Origin: Hypholoma sublateritium FD-334 SS-4
Taxonomy: Eukaryota; Basidiomycota; Agaricomycetes; Agaricales; Strophariaceae
Direction of reading: 5' to 3'
Assembly: GCA_000827495.1 (NCBI GenBank)
Contig: KN817631.1
Location: 1 to 57,514 of the forward strand
DNA length: 57,514 nt
Of this stretch, positions 27,376 to 39,645 are shown in pieces. Both the position numbers and the translations under genes were made by a program. Under the pieces are notes generated by a model, which saw nothing but the letters and a program-made list of their open reading frames with translations, was not told the origin of the DNA and ran no database searches. How positions within the stretch are numbered: the first letter of the stretch is position 1; every line of letters starts with the position of its first letter.

Positions 27376-27807
27376 ATGAAGCTCTCTGTTATCCTCGCTC
27401 CCCTTGCCCTCATATCGTCCTTAGTTTCTGCCCTCACTGTGTCCTACGACACAGCGTACGATAATGCAGGCCAATCCCTGGACACGGTAGCATGCTCCAA
27501 CGGCCCCAACGGCCTTGAGACCCGCGGATTCACGACCTTTGGATCCCTGCCCACATTCCCGCGCATCGGAGGTGCACCCTCCATAACCGCCTGGGACTCC
27601 CCCAACTGCGGCGGTTGCTGGAACCTCACCTACGTCAATCCACAGGGAAAATCTACGAGCATCGTCATCACGGCCATCGACGTCGCTACGCCTAACTACA
27701 ACATTGGATTGAATGCTATGAACCAGTTGACGAACAACCAGGCAGTAGCCCTTGGAAGAGTTACCATAACTGCGGCTGCACTTCCTGCATCCAGCTGTGG
27801 CCTCTAA
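27376..27807 (+). CDS. Secreted cerato-platanin family protein
   Basis: A 143-residue intronless frame with a classic signal peptide (MKLSVILAPLALISSLVSA) and the cerato-platanin core. Seen: VSYDTAYDN at the mature N-terminus, CSNGPNGLETRGF, FPRIGG, WDSPNCGGCWNLTY, the IDVATPNYNIGLNAMNQLT block and a C-terminal SSCGL. Four cysteines in the mature chain match the two disulfides of the family. These small expansin-like secreted proteins bind chitin oligomers, coat hyphae and can elicit plant defence; no enzyme activity is established. The ATG at 27376 is chosen because it immediately precedes the signal peptide. It is convergent with the ABC transporter, 379 bp apart. The length is typical. Confidence 0.95.
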   Translation: MKLSVILAPLALISSLVSALTVSYDTAYDNAGQSLDTVACSNGPNGLETRGFTTFGSLPTFPRIGGAPSITAWDSPNCGGCWNLTYVNPQGKSTSIVITAIDVATPNYNIGLNAMNQLTNNQAVALGRVTITAAALPASSCGL

Positions 27808-28186
27808 TTCGAAGACAATGGATGATGCCTAATGAACAATTTGGACAGATCAAACTTTTTCTTTTCTCAATCCCGACTTTGTCCATCACCTACGCTTTAC
27901 TTACGGCCATTCATACTTACTCGGACTGAAATCCACTGAATTGTACGACTACCTTTGGTACTGGACTTGTCCCTAGTTTGCAAAAGATGTTGGCCCTCCT
28001 CGGCAATTGTATCAGAGTATCATAACAGCAATGCTACAATTGAAACTGTACATCATATTCATCTTACTTAGCACAAATACAAATGCCCTCAGAGCCTGAG
28101 CGATATATAGCGGAAATATGCTTGCACCGAAATATTAAAGGGGCCCATATTGGGTCCGTAGATCCTAATTATAAAGAGAAGGGCCG
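27808..28186. other. Convergent 3' region
   Basis: Short AT-rich stretch between two convergent genes. It presumably carries both 3' untranslated regions. No gene seen. Confidence 0.5.
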
Positions 28187-31100
28187 TCATCTTCGTTCAC
28201 GGACCTTCAACCAGACGATTACAATGACTCCGAGTCCAAATCCAAGAATGTACGCCATCAAAACCAGCACATCCCGGTAATAGTTATTATCTCCAAAGCC
28301 AAAGAGCTTCAGGACGCCAGGGAAATGCAGTCAGAATAACGGTGGCACAAAAAATAAACAGGCCGCACGCACGAGGTTCATGATCAAGCTCGCTGATATA
28401 CTGACGGGAACGCCTTGTAAGGTGTCCTCGATCATCAAGCCAGAGCCAACTTCGTTCACCGAGAGAGCCTCCAGTGCATACTTCAGCGGGCAGAGCCATT
28501 GAAGCCATCGCAGGACAGGTGGTATATCGTTGAGATGGACGAAGAAGCCTGCAAAGGTCATCTGGTATAGAGCAGACAAAGCTGACAGGAGGATAGCGAT
28601 GCCGCCATTTTGGAACAGTGTCCCTAATAGAAAATTCTGGTGATCGCGGAAGGTCAGCTAAGCCTTGTGAAAATGACAAAAGAGGAAAAAGACGCACAAA
28701 AAGTGTAATGCACAAACTGTATAACACTAAAATCAAAATGAACTTGAAGAAATGAACGGCCTCCGGAGCCAGTCCCGCCATCCAATATGTGCTTACATTG
28801 AAATGAGCGCAATTCGCGTGCATGTAGAAAACAATACACTTACATGGTCGCCACAATGATCGTTGGTATCAACCTCAAAGGCACCATATCAAACAGGAAT
28901 CGAGATAATAGCCAAGCAGTAGGGCTATTGAAAATTGTTTAGGAAAACGGCGGAAAAAAGTAGTCCTGCTCAGATACCTGTAGTACAAACTGGCTCTTTC
29001 ACGTAGGAAAAGGGGCCGAATTTCAACCAGATTATACAGAGCACTCAAAGACGAGAATGCGATAAGAGAGCCCTATTGATGTCATGATTAGTCGTAATAA
29101 CCTTCGACGGAAGTAGACCCGATGTACCAAGAAGAATAGGCACCCAACTCGGGATTGAAACCCGGCAATAGTGATGCCCGTATGGAAGTATAATCCGCCT
29201 ATGCTTCACGTTAACAACCTGCACCTCTTCACCAATTTGGAAATATAAAAGATACTCACCACAGAACACGCCCAGAATGGCAGAAACGAGCGTATGGGCG
29301 AGGAAAAGCGTTTTGTCGCGCTTCAACATTTTCCATTCTCGTCCACATAGATACTGAAGCTGTGTTAAGAAAGTCGTCTCGTATCCCGATCGCGGACCGC
29401 TCGGCGTCGTTCCCGAGGGCGTATATATATCCGTCAATGCTGGTCCCCCCTTTTCCTCTGAGGTCTCAGCGGGTTCTACTGCCCCATCCAGCAGATTTGT
29501 GTCCGATCGTTGTGCGGGAATATTTTCGTTCGATGTTGAGTTCTGTGATTTATGTAACTGGAACAAGCCAACGGGCGGGTCACTGGCTACCTCCAGAAGA
29601 TATTCAGCGACATTATAGCCTTGTTGATACACAGGAACTATGCCGGTAGCGACAGTTGAAAAGTAATCTGCGGGTGCAAACCCGCCAGGTCCCGAGTACA
29701 GTGAACGCCCGTGTGCCAGGAGCAGGACCAGGTCGAACTTTTGATATAGTTGAGAGCTACGGATTTGTGAATGACGGTCCTGCAGGATTACACGATCAAT
29801 TCATACCTGGGTTGATGTATTGATGCAATAACGGGTGTGGGATTGACTGGGTCATGCGCAATGGCGTGCAGAACGTCCGCGACCCGAGCTGCGGATACTG
29901 AATCTAAACCGGATGTGGGCTCATCCAAAAGAAGCACATCTGGACTTGCGATGAGTTCAAGTCCAATAGTGACCCTACGCATCTCGCCGCCGCTGATGCC
30001 CCGCGCTTTGGCCCCAGTGACATCTCCAATACGCGTGTTCCTGATGGACGATATACCCAGCTTGTCGAGGAGGATGTCGACGCGCTCTTTCTTTTCTTTG
30101 TCGGTCACATTTTCTGGGAGTCGAAGACGTGCTGCGAACAGAAGGGCCTCGAAGACGGTAAGTGTGGCAGGCAGTATATCCTGCTGAGGGACGAATCCAA
30201 CCCGAGGCGCTCTGTCTTGGGACCAAACGCCAAAGTGACCTGAGATGTTACCCGTTTTGTTCTTGCCTGCTAAAATCTCGACCAGCGATGTTTTACCCGC
30301 GCCTATTAAAATTATCACACGTACGTGAGCGTCGTTTTTCTCGGAAAAAATTCCGCGGCGTACCGCTTGGACCAAGTACTGCCATCATTTGCCCCGGGAG
30401 AACCTTTCCGCTCACATTGTCAAGAATGGCCTGATCATTGGTGGTATTACTATCGGATTTTCTGAACGGCTGGATGAATGCCTTCTCGTGTGGACTTGGT
30501 ACCACGTAGCTGAGGTCTGACCAGGCGACGGAGGCGGTGTTCCGAGAAACTGCAACCCCGCTTCTTCTTGCTGCGCGTTGACGTCGCAGTCCTAGGAGAA
30601 GGAGTAGAAGAGCGACAATAGCAAGGGCACCAATGACCGCTAGCCCAGCAATAACTCCTCCGCCGAGTGATTTAGATGCATCGCTGCTGCTCGACGCGGT
30701 GTTACCACCTCCGCCGTCTATCACATTTTGACGAACACATTCTCCAAATATGCAGTCGTTAAGCCCCAGCCCCGTCGAACCGAAAACTTCCTGTATAGTG
30801 TCTTGAAGGAAATTGCATGTCACAGAATTGGAACTGGGATCAGCTGCACCGCAATCAATGGTTAGGGTTCCGTCGAGTTTGTCAATCGTGGCTGTAAGAT
30901 TGAGTGATGGAACGCCACCACAAAAGGATGTTCCAGGACGGCAAGTGCATCGTAAATTCGAACATTGCCAATTTGCACTACCATCGTTTGTCGTTCCGAG
31001 ATCCTGAGTGCATGTATCGGCTTCGCAAAAGAATTGTTCGACGCCGTCATAGAATAACTGAGCAAACGTTGTGTTTGCGGCACCAAACGAAGTTGTATTT

Positions 31101-31649
31101 GGGATAGGACTGAAGGCGGGTTGTAACGTGCGCATGATGTTCAAGGTCGACGACAGGGGGAATATCGCCTGCAAGGTCGGATTCTGTGGCACAAAACTAT
31201 TTCCAACACGTCTTCGCTCGAATAAAGAGGAGACACACCTGTACATTGCAGCTCATTTGACTGGATGCCCAGACCCGTGCTTCAGTATTGCACACCATAG
31301 TGTCGTTACCCGTCGACTGTATCGGCGCCGACGCTGCCACGGTCCCAACAGCACTGAACGCGGTTTGGCATGAATTTGCAGTTTGACATACGTTGCAGCC
31401 AGTACCAGTCCACCCAGCTGAGCAGGAGCAGCTTGAGGCCGTCAGATTTGCGAAAGATCCGCCCAAGGCCGCTAGGGGGCGCTGGGGTCCCTGGAAGATA
31501 GTCCCGCCGCAGCCTGGTTGTGTGCATGTTGAACCACCAAAGCCAGTCGGACACGCGCAGGTGGAACCATTGGGAGTCCCGTAGTTGTCGCAGCTTTGTG
31601 CATGAACATAGAGCACAAGCAAAGAGAGATAACCTAGTTCCTTGATCAT
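28187..31649 (-). CDS. adp1: Adp1-type ABCG transporter with EGF-like lumenal domain
   Basis: A half-size ABC transporter resembling yeast Adp1. The signal segment MIKELGYLSLLVLYVHAQS precedes a cysteine-rich EGF-like region (CACPTGFGGSTC; CSAGWTGTGCNVC), a second Cys-rich ectodomain, and one membrane helix (GVIAGLAVIGALAIVALLLL). The G-family nucleotide-binding domain follows: Walker A GPSGAGKTS formed across an intron at about 30.30-30.36 kb, Q-loop GFVPQQD, signature ISGGEMRRVTIG, Walker B LLLDEPTSGLD and H-loop ASIHQP. The ABC2 membrane domain spans 28.2-29.3 kb and ends with KVRERR and TGA 28187-28189. The start at 31649 is the only ATG in this frame near the signal; the frame upstream opens with GTG. 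The substrate is unknown, and the ectodomain suggests surface or ER display. Many short introns. Confidence 0.88.
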
Positions 31650-32957
31650 CTTGTATTGATAGGACTTGACAAGTTGAATGCTGGCTTCCTTCACACTTCC
31701 TTCAAGTCGTTAACGAAGGATATTGCATGCGCTGAATTGGGGGTATGGGGTATGGTATAGAAGCTAAAGCGTGGCGACGCCACCTCTTCCAGTAGTTCGG
31801 AAAGGAAATCAGGAAACTGCCCCATTATTAATATCTCGCCAGGCCATGGGGCAGCGGCCAGTCGCGGCAAGTGCATTGAGTTTGTGCTTGGTTTGTGCCT
31901 TGAAGTGATCGAGGAACACGTGTGTCTGCATTTACATTCGCGAGTGGCGGTGCAGCAAACTCTACGCCGATTCCCGGTCACCCTTCGTCAGCTCCCTTGC
32001 CAATCGATATTCCTTGCTCCTGCTGATTTGTTATGTTCGGGAAGGTAACTAGTCCTTTAGTTTTTTGGGAGGTATCCCATTGCTCACACTACACCTTAGA
32101 TATCCTCATGGTGGTCATCGTCCCCAGCAACGGATGACAAACCATATAATCCGTCCGACCCGAAGCAGAACCCTCTCAATCCCAAAGGCCTCAAACCGTA
32201 TGCAGGTTTGAAATACGCCCCCTGTACCTGTTCTAATCTCCATTCCGTGCGCTATTCAGGTGCTGTGCCTGCCCACAAACAAAATCTGCTCGCGACGATT
32301 GTTTCCTTCGGTATGACCCAGACGAGGCGGAGGGAAAGTGCAAGCAAGAGCTGTCAGAACATATTGCCTGCATGCGCTCTCTGGGGTTCAAAGTATAGTT
32401 CCTGGAGCCCTCCAACACCTATATTAATGCTGAAGTAATGTAATCGTCAACCCCCCCTCAATTCATAGACGTTCCCTTCTACTGGTGGTCTCGATGATGA
32501 TTGCCTTTTTTTCCCTCAAGGCCTGAACTTTTGGCTGTCTGCTCACAGCCAGGAACCGAAATTCATAGTATATGTGCGTCAAAGTTCCAAAGCCCACCCT
32601 GGCTATAAGCAAATCACGCTCTTGACCGCTTACTGACAAGTAAACGCGTCGATATTTTACAGCGTTGGCGCTAAAAATCAAGATGGCATACAAGACAAGA
32701 TAAATTATACGGTAGGCCCAAACAAGTGTACGTCGAGCCAAGGGTATATTATACGTACAAAGTCTTTCAGTTATCGAGACAACAAAAAATCATGCAGGTC
32801 ATTGGAGAGAAATCAAGGCTCTAAGAAAAAAAGCAAGAAATACATAGTAAAGAAATAATACGTGTTCGTTTTGAGATCTTTTCGTTCTTCATTGATAATC
32901 CAGCTGCGCGGCGCATTGGCGACTAAACTACCACCCGAACTACGTGCACGGAATAGT
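31650..32957. other. Intergenic, no gene seen
   Basis: About 1.3 kb with only short frames. One minus-strand frame at 32463-32741 encodes a hydrophobic run, but it opens with TTG and has no family signature. I see no tRNA or other RNA gene. Confidence 0.4.
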
Positions 32958-33479
32958 TCAGGACCGAACGCAGGCGACTACTGGCCGTGCAAGACGTTCC
33001 AGTCCCTTCACCACGCCAGACAATGCCGCGCGCTGGGGGAACAGTTGATGTGAGCGTTGGAAAGCAAAGCAGTGTGAACTCACGAAAAGGACCTCCAGTT
33101 TAGACCTACTACTTCCAAGACTGCCGCCAGCGTCCGAGCCATTGTTGTTGTGGACGGCGGGTGCCATTGTCTTCATCCGAGTCAATGTTTTGTGAGTCTT
33201 GAAGTTTGAAGATGACGTGTTCGTTTGGGTACGCACCTGGTGTGAAGTGGCAGCAGGGTTGACTAACACAAGAGGTTGCGAATATCGCATTTCTTCGGTC
33301 TTCTAAAGGGCGAAAAAGGTGAACAGTGCTCGAAAAAGAAGTTCGGCAACAGGAATAGAGTAGCTCACTGATACGCGAAGCGGTACTGGTGCTCTTTGCT
33401 GCAGATTCGTCGAACCAAAAGGGTGCCACGAGTGGTATTCACTATAAGGCTGGTTGTTCGCAGTGGAATCGGAGACCAT
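32958..33479 (-). CDS. Small hypothetical protein, spliced
   Basis: Starts at the ATG 33477-33479 with MVSDSTANNQPYSEYHSWHP. The first exon is exactly 37 codons (33369-33479), joins across a 65-bp intron (33304-33368) with GTGAGC and TTTAG to KTEEMRYSQPLVLVNPAATS, and continues through GSDAGGSLGSSRSKLEVLF. A GTGAGT donor at that point and a CCCCCAG acceptor about 50 bp on lead to a terminal exon ending at TGA 32958-32960. A further 66-bp intron after SHQ is possible but not needed, since the frame is open there. The protein is about 100-125 residues with no signal peptide or helix. Clean splicing and an upstream TATA box argue it is real. I do not recognise a function. Confidence 0.5.
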
Positions 33480-33682
33480 GACGCTGCCGTTGTAGTTATA
33501 AGACGCGAATATATCGATGGCAGAGGAGGACGACGCGGTGGCGATACTGATATACAAGGATGAGAGTGACTGGAATACCGATTAGGCGGAGGCAGATAGA
33601 AATGAGTAGAGCCGGCGAAGCAATTGCGAAATGTGAAATGAAGAAAGAGAAAGAGGAATAGAGAGCGATGAACATGCAGGCG

Positions 33683-33691
33683 CTTTTTATA
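33683..33691 (-). promoter_or_regulatory. TATA box
   Basis: Reads TATAAAAAG on the minus strand, followed by a strongly CT-rich leader, typical of basidiomycete core promoters. It lies about 200 bp upstream of the ATG at 33479. An ATG only 8 bp downstream of the box is too close to be transcribed. Confidence 0.5.
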
Positions 33692-34071
33692 CTTAAATTT
33701 AAGTTTCGGGAAGGGGCTGAAAGTCCGCTACCTAACAAACCTACCTCAACAGAGTGACAGACCGTTTCTTTTCTCTCCAAAATCACGCGTCCAGTTCCTT
33801 GGGCTCGTTCTGCGGTGATCTTTGTCGCTTCATAGACCTCCTAGCCGCAAAAAAAAGGTGTAGTCTTGCACCCTCACACACGGAAGGCGAGTCTTGTGTG
33901 CTCGTGGCTGCGTAAAGTGATGGGATCGACGTCGAACAATTCCTTTCGAGTCTCCCAGCGGTTCGCCTTGCCACGACCTACGCTGTCAAGCCTTCGTCGG
34001 ATGCGGTATTCGGACGCGACGTAGACCAGAGAAAATGGGTAAAGAGGACACCGTCTCGAGTGGAGGGCTTG
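33692..34071. other. Intergenic, no gene seen
   Basis: Short stretch upstream of the small hypothetical gene. No convincing frame, RNA gene or repeat. Confidence 0.35.
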
Positions 34072-35353
34072 TTACTGAATTTGCTCTGGAATCATCCCCA
34101 GAGAACAAAATATCTTCATTTGCTGCACGTAGCCCAAGACGAGGGTCTTCACACACTTCAACTCTGCGTCTTGCGGGTTAAAAGGACATAGGAACTGCGT
34201 CTGCACCGTCTGAATCGAATGTTGAGGATTCTTCGTTCTTGTCCAAATCGGGATTAAAGACTGCGTGGAATAAATTAATAGTACAACCTTTCCTGAGAAA
34301 TTTCGGGACGACAATTGAACACTTTGCCTTGCGTTTCGTCTCCGAGCAATTTGCCATGAAGCCTTTGGTCTGACCAGGAACACCTCCGCTGGAGACTGGA
34401 TGTTCGTGGTAAGAGCAATATTCTTGATCTCGCCGCCTAAATTAAAAATTCTGTCCTTCCGAATCCCTCAGCGAGCTAGAGCGTGACAGTCACGAGGATT
34501 GTTTTGGTTGGTGAGTTGCTGAACATATATTTCATAATCGACATTGTTCCCTAAAACCAGGTTGAAGTCAAATCCGATAGATATGCTTGGTTTATAACCG
34601 CCATATCCAAGACAAGTTCTAACAGCCAAGAAGAATTTGAGGCAAACAGAGATCTTCAACCAGGAGTCCCAGATTCCTGCTACAATCCGGATTGCCATCC
34701 AGAACGCATTTGAAGAAGACAACAGTGTCCATGGAGGCCGCGGACGGCGCAAGCAGCGACGCTTGAACAACACCCAAAGATCCGAGAGCTGTGTATCAGG
34801 CTCTTGAGATTGGTGCACCACATCTAGCAAAGAAATACAGTTGCTCGACAGTATCTTGAAGTGTTCAAACTCGATGGGGTGCCAAACTCCACGCCAATGT
34901 CATCTTGATGTTGCCGTCTTGCCCAATGTTGTTCCAAATGATTGTACACTATCGCTTGCTTCGAAAATTTGCAGGACCCATGGAAAGGGAATATGTATGT
35001 TTGATGGCGACGCTCGTAGTGTGCTCGCGTCGAACGGTCTTCTGTGAAAAGCTGGGTGTTCATGGCTGCAATGTATCCTTCTCGGGCTATGGCTTCTGTT
35101 CGAAGCCACGGACATCTCCACGGCCGACTTGGAATACACGCCATACGAAATGGGACCTGTGACCGATTCGAGGCCTGGACTTCATTTGTATAGCGGGCAT
35201 GGCGTGCCACAGTCCCTGCGCACGAGACAGTTCTTCCACGGTGTCGTAGTGCGCTTGAGGAATCTCGCGAACTAACGAGTGGGAAGGCATATGTTTTCTC
35301 GTTCTCAGACCAAGATGGTCGAACACCAGAAAGAGGCCTGCGGCAATTTCCAC
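34072..35353 (-). other. Possible degraded or unresolved coding region
   Basis: Several minus-strand frames in series look compositionally protein-like: one with AAGLFLVFDHLGLRTRKH (35.1-35.35 kb), one with HIPFPWVLQIF (34.9-35.1 kb), one with SDLWVLFKRR and GFDFNLVLGNNVDYEIYVQ (34.47-34.83 kb), and one at 34.07-34.38 kb. The first opens with GTG, not ATG. Joining the second and third requires either an intron or reading past a TGA at about 34.9 kb; WHPIEFEHFKIL reads on immediately after it. I cannot identify a family. It may be a decayed gene or an unannotated multi-exon gene. Confidence 0.25.
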
Positions 35354-36400
35354 GCGATCAATTATGGCTCAGGCTCCACCTAGAACTGGGCACAAACCAT
35401 AATTCTGGGGTCCTTTTCAAGACCGCCGTCTAACCTGCACGATGCACACACATTCATACTACTTATCTTCATTTTCGCTCTGTCACGAGAAAAAATGCGC
35501 ATCGAAATAAATCAATATAACTCTGTCTATCTTTGGCGAATATCATTTGGCCAGAATTTTTTGTCGTCAATCGACTCGGAGACAAGCCTTCACATCGACC
35601 TACCACGGCCAATAAGCATGTCACTTAGCTAGCGTCCATCCTATCGACTCTCCCCTATTCTTGCGCTTCAAACTACGGCGGCGAAATTCGAGAAAAGGGA
35701 GGGCGGTGCGGGGGAAAGTCACGGACGTTGTGAATCTCTGCAGCAAGCCGCGACTCACCGGTCTCGTCTTTCAAAGATACCCTGCTACGGTCGGAAAGTC
35801 GAAGAGGCTCCGCCCTGGAACGACTAGCCCTTCGAGCCGTAAGCCTCGCGATCTCGGATTGCAGGCCCTCATACGTCCGGCGGGGGCGTCCAAATCTTCA
35901 ATATAGGCACCATCTTCATGCTCCTGCTCAATCCCCTCCCAACGCGGCAAGGATCAAGGAATGCATGCAAGCCCACGGGCTATTCGCCTGATCATACCCT
36001 CCAGTTCGGCCCATTACGCACCCAGTGAGAACGCTCACTCGCTCACGACGTTGCCGCTTCAGAAGATCGTTAAGATCCTCTTCAATCTGCTGGCCCTTGC
36101 CAATGTTAGTATATGGGACTGCCAGTGCCATTCGTTAGGTCTCTTGCAAGTGGGAGCGGCGGATTGGCTTGCGTTCGGGACGTGAGGTGTGGTGCATCCT
36201 CTTTTTCTTGAACAATTACAGCAACGGTCCAAGCTGGACATCACTCCTAGTCCTAGGCGTAGAATCGGGAGGCATCATTATTCTGATTGAACTCTCCTCA
36301 GATGTAACTTATAATGCGACCTGGCCGACTATACTACTCGCCGTCTTTGCTCAGCATTCGTCTATCACCTGGCTTCGACCACACCACTACTCACACCCGG
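35354..36400. other. Intergenic, no gene seen
   Basis: About 1 kb without a recognisable gene. Frames on the minus strand at 35.9-36.2 kb are short and carry no signature. Confidence 0.4.
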
Positions 36401-38812
36401 TTACCAAATACCAATCGTCGCTATCATACCCCCGTTGAACTCGTGGCTATCATACCCCCGTTCCGCAACCTTTCTGTCCCAGTCAAAGGTAATGGTTTTC
36501 TGTCGGAGGGCTATAAGATCTCGTCTCAGCATTGCTGCAAAATAGTGAATCATCTTGTCCACAACATCGCTCGGAGTCCACGGTGGTAAGGTGCACGCAG
36601 AAATGACGGAGTGGGAGCCTTGTATCGCAAACTCTTGTCCACCAGGCAAATTTGCCAGATGGAAGAGGTAATGGACACATACTACGCAGCAGCGCTTTGA
36701 TACCCCTATTATTCGTCCATAGCCCTATTTTCATAATAAAAAAAAGAAAACTGAGGATATGATGATAAACGATTAGGAGAGAGGTCCCTAACCTGTAGCT
36801 TTGACATTATCGCTACCTCATCGTATTTTCCAGGCTGGACTGGCTGCGTAGTATGCTTGCTAAAGTTGTCGTCGGGGAGAAGGCTAGCAAGACAGGCTTC
36901 GCAATGCATTGCCCCTTGGTACCGTAGGTTTTCAAGGTTGCAGAAAAATGCGTTGCCAGGAGAAAGAGGATGTAGCGCTTTATACAATGAGTTTACGCCG
37001 TTGGTGATCACTGATTCCTGGTCGTACGCTAAATCTGATTTGTCCTTGGCATACCACTTTTGAAGTGTAGTGTGTACTTCTTCTACAGTTTCTCTGACGG
37101 CCACAGGCAGGTCATCTGAATCGACCAATTTTTTGACCGCCTGGCACATTTGTTGATAGTTGAAAGATGTTGAAGTTCGATTGGTCCATCCATCTTGCAC
37201 CGTCGTAACCCAAGCTGAAAACTCCTTAGCTTTTGACGCTGTGGATACACCTCCGTCAACGAATTCAAGTAGCTCCTTATTAGGGATATCAGGGGAAAAG
37301 TTATAAACGTCGTTATCCCTTGTTGGGAAGTATTTTGGGTGTGTCAAGAGTTCACGCCATGGGTATAAAGGTCCTGATGCCAATGGAGCTACCAAAATTT
37401 TGACGGCAATGGAGGTGTGAAAAAACCTGTGGGAGGTGACATACATGATGACCGTTTCGACAGCATCGAAAGGAGCTACGACCAACCGCAACCAGCCTAC
37501 ATGATCTGTGTGCTGGATTGTCTCAAGATCTTCGTCGGAACCATCCTTGTCAGGTTCCTCTCCTGTTGGTGTTGTCACCCCTTTATTGGTGAGATGGTAG
37601 TGCTTAAGTAAATGTCCGATGTTTTGGATATGCACTCGGAATGCTCGACCCTTAGATAGTCTCAAAAGCGCATATCCATACATCCGGGCATTGTCTAGAG
37701 ATTTCTTGAATTGAATGGAATAATCTTCAGGATGTTCTGCATCTAGGACTGAGAGACGTTCCAAAGCTTTCCCGAGGCGAGCGAGGAGCGAAAGTAATAG
37801 TTGGTGAAACTCCATGCATGTGTCGTCGTCGTAGATTTTATAAGATGAATTTTTGGATTGCGGCAAATTCTTGGCTAGCTTTACTAAGTTTGGAATTGGG
37901 GTGTCAATGAGTTGCGTGCGCTCCTCAGTAATTATTACGAAGGTGCCAAGAAGATCGAAATCATTTGAAGTCTCTTCATTATCATCTGTAGCACTCCCCG
38001 TCGTCCATTGAAGAATCTGACGAGATTTGGATGGGATGGGAACGTGCGTCACACTCCGCAGAGAATCAATGAATTGTTCATTGCTGAAGAGTCGACGCTT
38101 TATCTTTTCGTAGGACATGGCGGCCGTGTATCGGAAGAGGCATGCGGAGAAGTTTGTGACACCCGGGGGGCCTTCTGCACGCTTGACATCGGCACACTCC
38201 ATATACATTTTGCTCAAAATCCATAAATGACTTGGTAACGTTGGCCTGACCCTATGATACGGTATGTGAGTACGTTATAACGAGACTATTACCCAGTACT
38301 CACCAATCTTCCACGAGGCTCTTCATGTAATCACATGCTGTTCGACCATTTAAATTATCAGGCTGCACTGGAGTGACGACGATGGGTTTCGATAGTCCGG
38401 AGAACGTGGATGGGCCGGCTGAGCTCTCAGTTGCATCCTGAGTAGCGCAAATCATCAGGTGTAGTTCATGGCCACGGTTCGTCGACACTGCGACGGTACC
38501 ATGCTGAGAGACGGCCAATCGAGCAAATGCGTCGGATATCTTCAGTTCATCCTGCGTCCCAGAGCTCTTCGACCATGCCAGATTTTCCTTAGCTTCCAAG
38601 GGTGTCGCTCGTGGAAGATGGGACAGCAACGTAGTAATACAGTTAAACACCAGAATGTTTTCAGGAACATCATCATCGGACATGGAGACGGTGCTAGCTG
38701 GGTGAGTGCGGTTGGGAACTATGGGGCCGAAGAATCTGTTTAGTGAGAAGGCCGATAGAATACCCTCAGTATACCTCTTCAAGGTATGGAGAATATGGTC
38801 AATCCGAGTCAT
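36401..38812 (-). CDS. OTT_1508-like deaminase-domain protein
   Basis: A roughly 740-residue protein whose C-terminus carries two motifs expected of a deaminase-fold zinc site. The first is HCEACLASLL (about 36.89-36.91 kb; His plus catalytic-type Glu). The second is GVSKRCCVVC (about 36.68-36.71 kb; Cys-x-x-Cys). Both match my memory of the fungal OTT_1508-like deaminase family, whose substrate is unknown. Three exons are inferred: 38812 to about 38307; about 38255 to 36793 (join GATTG|G restores VEDWVRP); and about 36712 to 36401 with TAA at 36401-36403. The long N-terminal part is alpha-helical-looking, without a known domain. The start at 38812 is the first in-frame ATG; a GTGAGT...TTTTACAG pair just upstream may be a 5' UTR intron. 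A TATA box lies about 100 bp upstream. No recognised immunity or toxin partner adjoins it. Confidence 0.66.
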
Positions 38813-38910
38813 GTTTGAATTTGTAAAAAGCTGTAAAAGGCAATCTAGTGGACTATTTACGTAAAATACATCACTCACCGCTTGCTCACCGCAAAATCCA
38901 GTCACGGAGG

Positions 38911-38917
38911 TTATATA
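38911..38917 (-). promoter_or_regulatory. TATA box of the deaminase-like gene
   Basis: Minus strand reads TATATAA about 100 bp before the ATG at 38812. A possible small 5' UTR intron (GTGAGT...TTTTACAG) lies between them. Confidence 0.5.
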
Positions 38918-39645
38918 TGCAGATCGACTGTCATAAGAGTTGTTGGGCGCTTCACATCTCCTGGATCAAACCCGACGACGCTTCGTCTATGTCACCACCA
39001 CCTCTCACCTTTTTTTCTCTCTCTTCTCATTTTTGCTCCCTCTCACTTTTCCGGTCGGCCGGCCCTCTTTCGCGCACTTTTCAAGCCCGATGCTTTGCTT
39101 TTTTGGTCCAGCCGTTGCCTTCCCCTTGACCGCCTTCCGCTGCCCGCGACTCATTCTTATCCGGCTGCTCTACGAATGACTGGCTGCACTCCACGCCCCA
39201 GATGCAACCCATCCCTCAGTACATCCCATAGTACATCCCATCCGACCGCGCCCTTACCAATGGCGCGCGGCGTGCCAGAACACACGACGCTCTCGACGAC
39301 GCGCCGCCGAGACGCACAGCGAAAAACGATACGCAGTCGCGTAAACGACTCTCATTCCGATACACTTACGCTCACGGAATGCAGAATCACACATGTCATA
39401 CGCCTCCAAGGACATCAGCTGCACATTTCGGACGGCATGGCACACCGCGGCTACGACTACAGCCGCATGTTCTTTGCTACGGCCAGCTTAATATCGCTCC
39501 GTGCGGGACACGCGACGACGAGCGCAGAGGGGCGTAGCCTGCACGAGGCGAGTCCGTTCATGCCCTGCCCTGTGGTCGAGGGACTTTCAAAAATACATCA
39601 AATGTACATTATTATCGCATCGTCATTGTCATCGAGAGAACCTAC
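38918..39645. other. Intergenic, no gene seen
   Basis: About 730 bp between two minus-strand genes. The plus-strand frame across it is Ser/Arg/Pro-rich with no domain and is probably chance. Confidence 0.4.

Noticed and set aside
31650..31694. Longer N-terminus for the ABC transporter
   Set aside because: The upstream extension begins with GTG; the signal peptide starts right at the ATG at 31649.
32463..32741. Minus-strand frame with a hydrophobic segment
   Set aside because: The first codon is TTG, with no ATG-led version of similar length, no family match and no splice partner.
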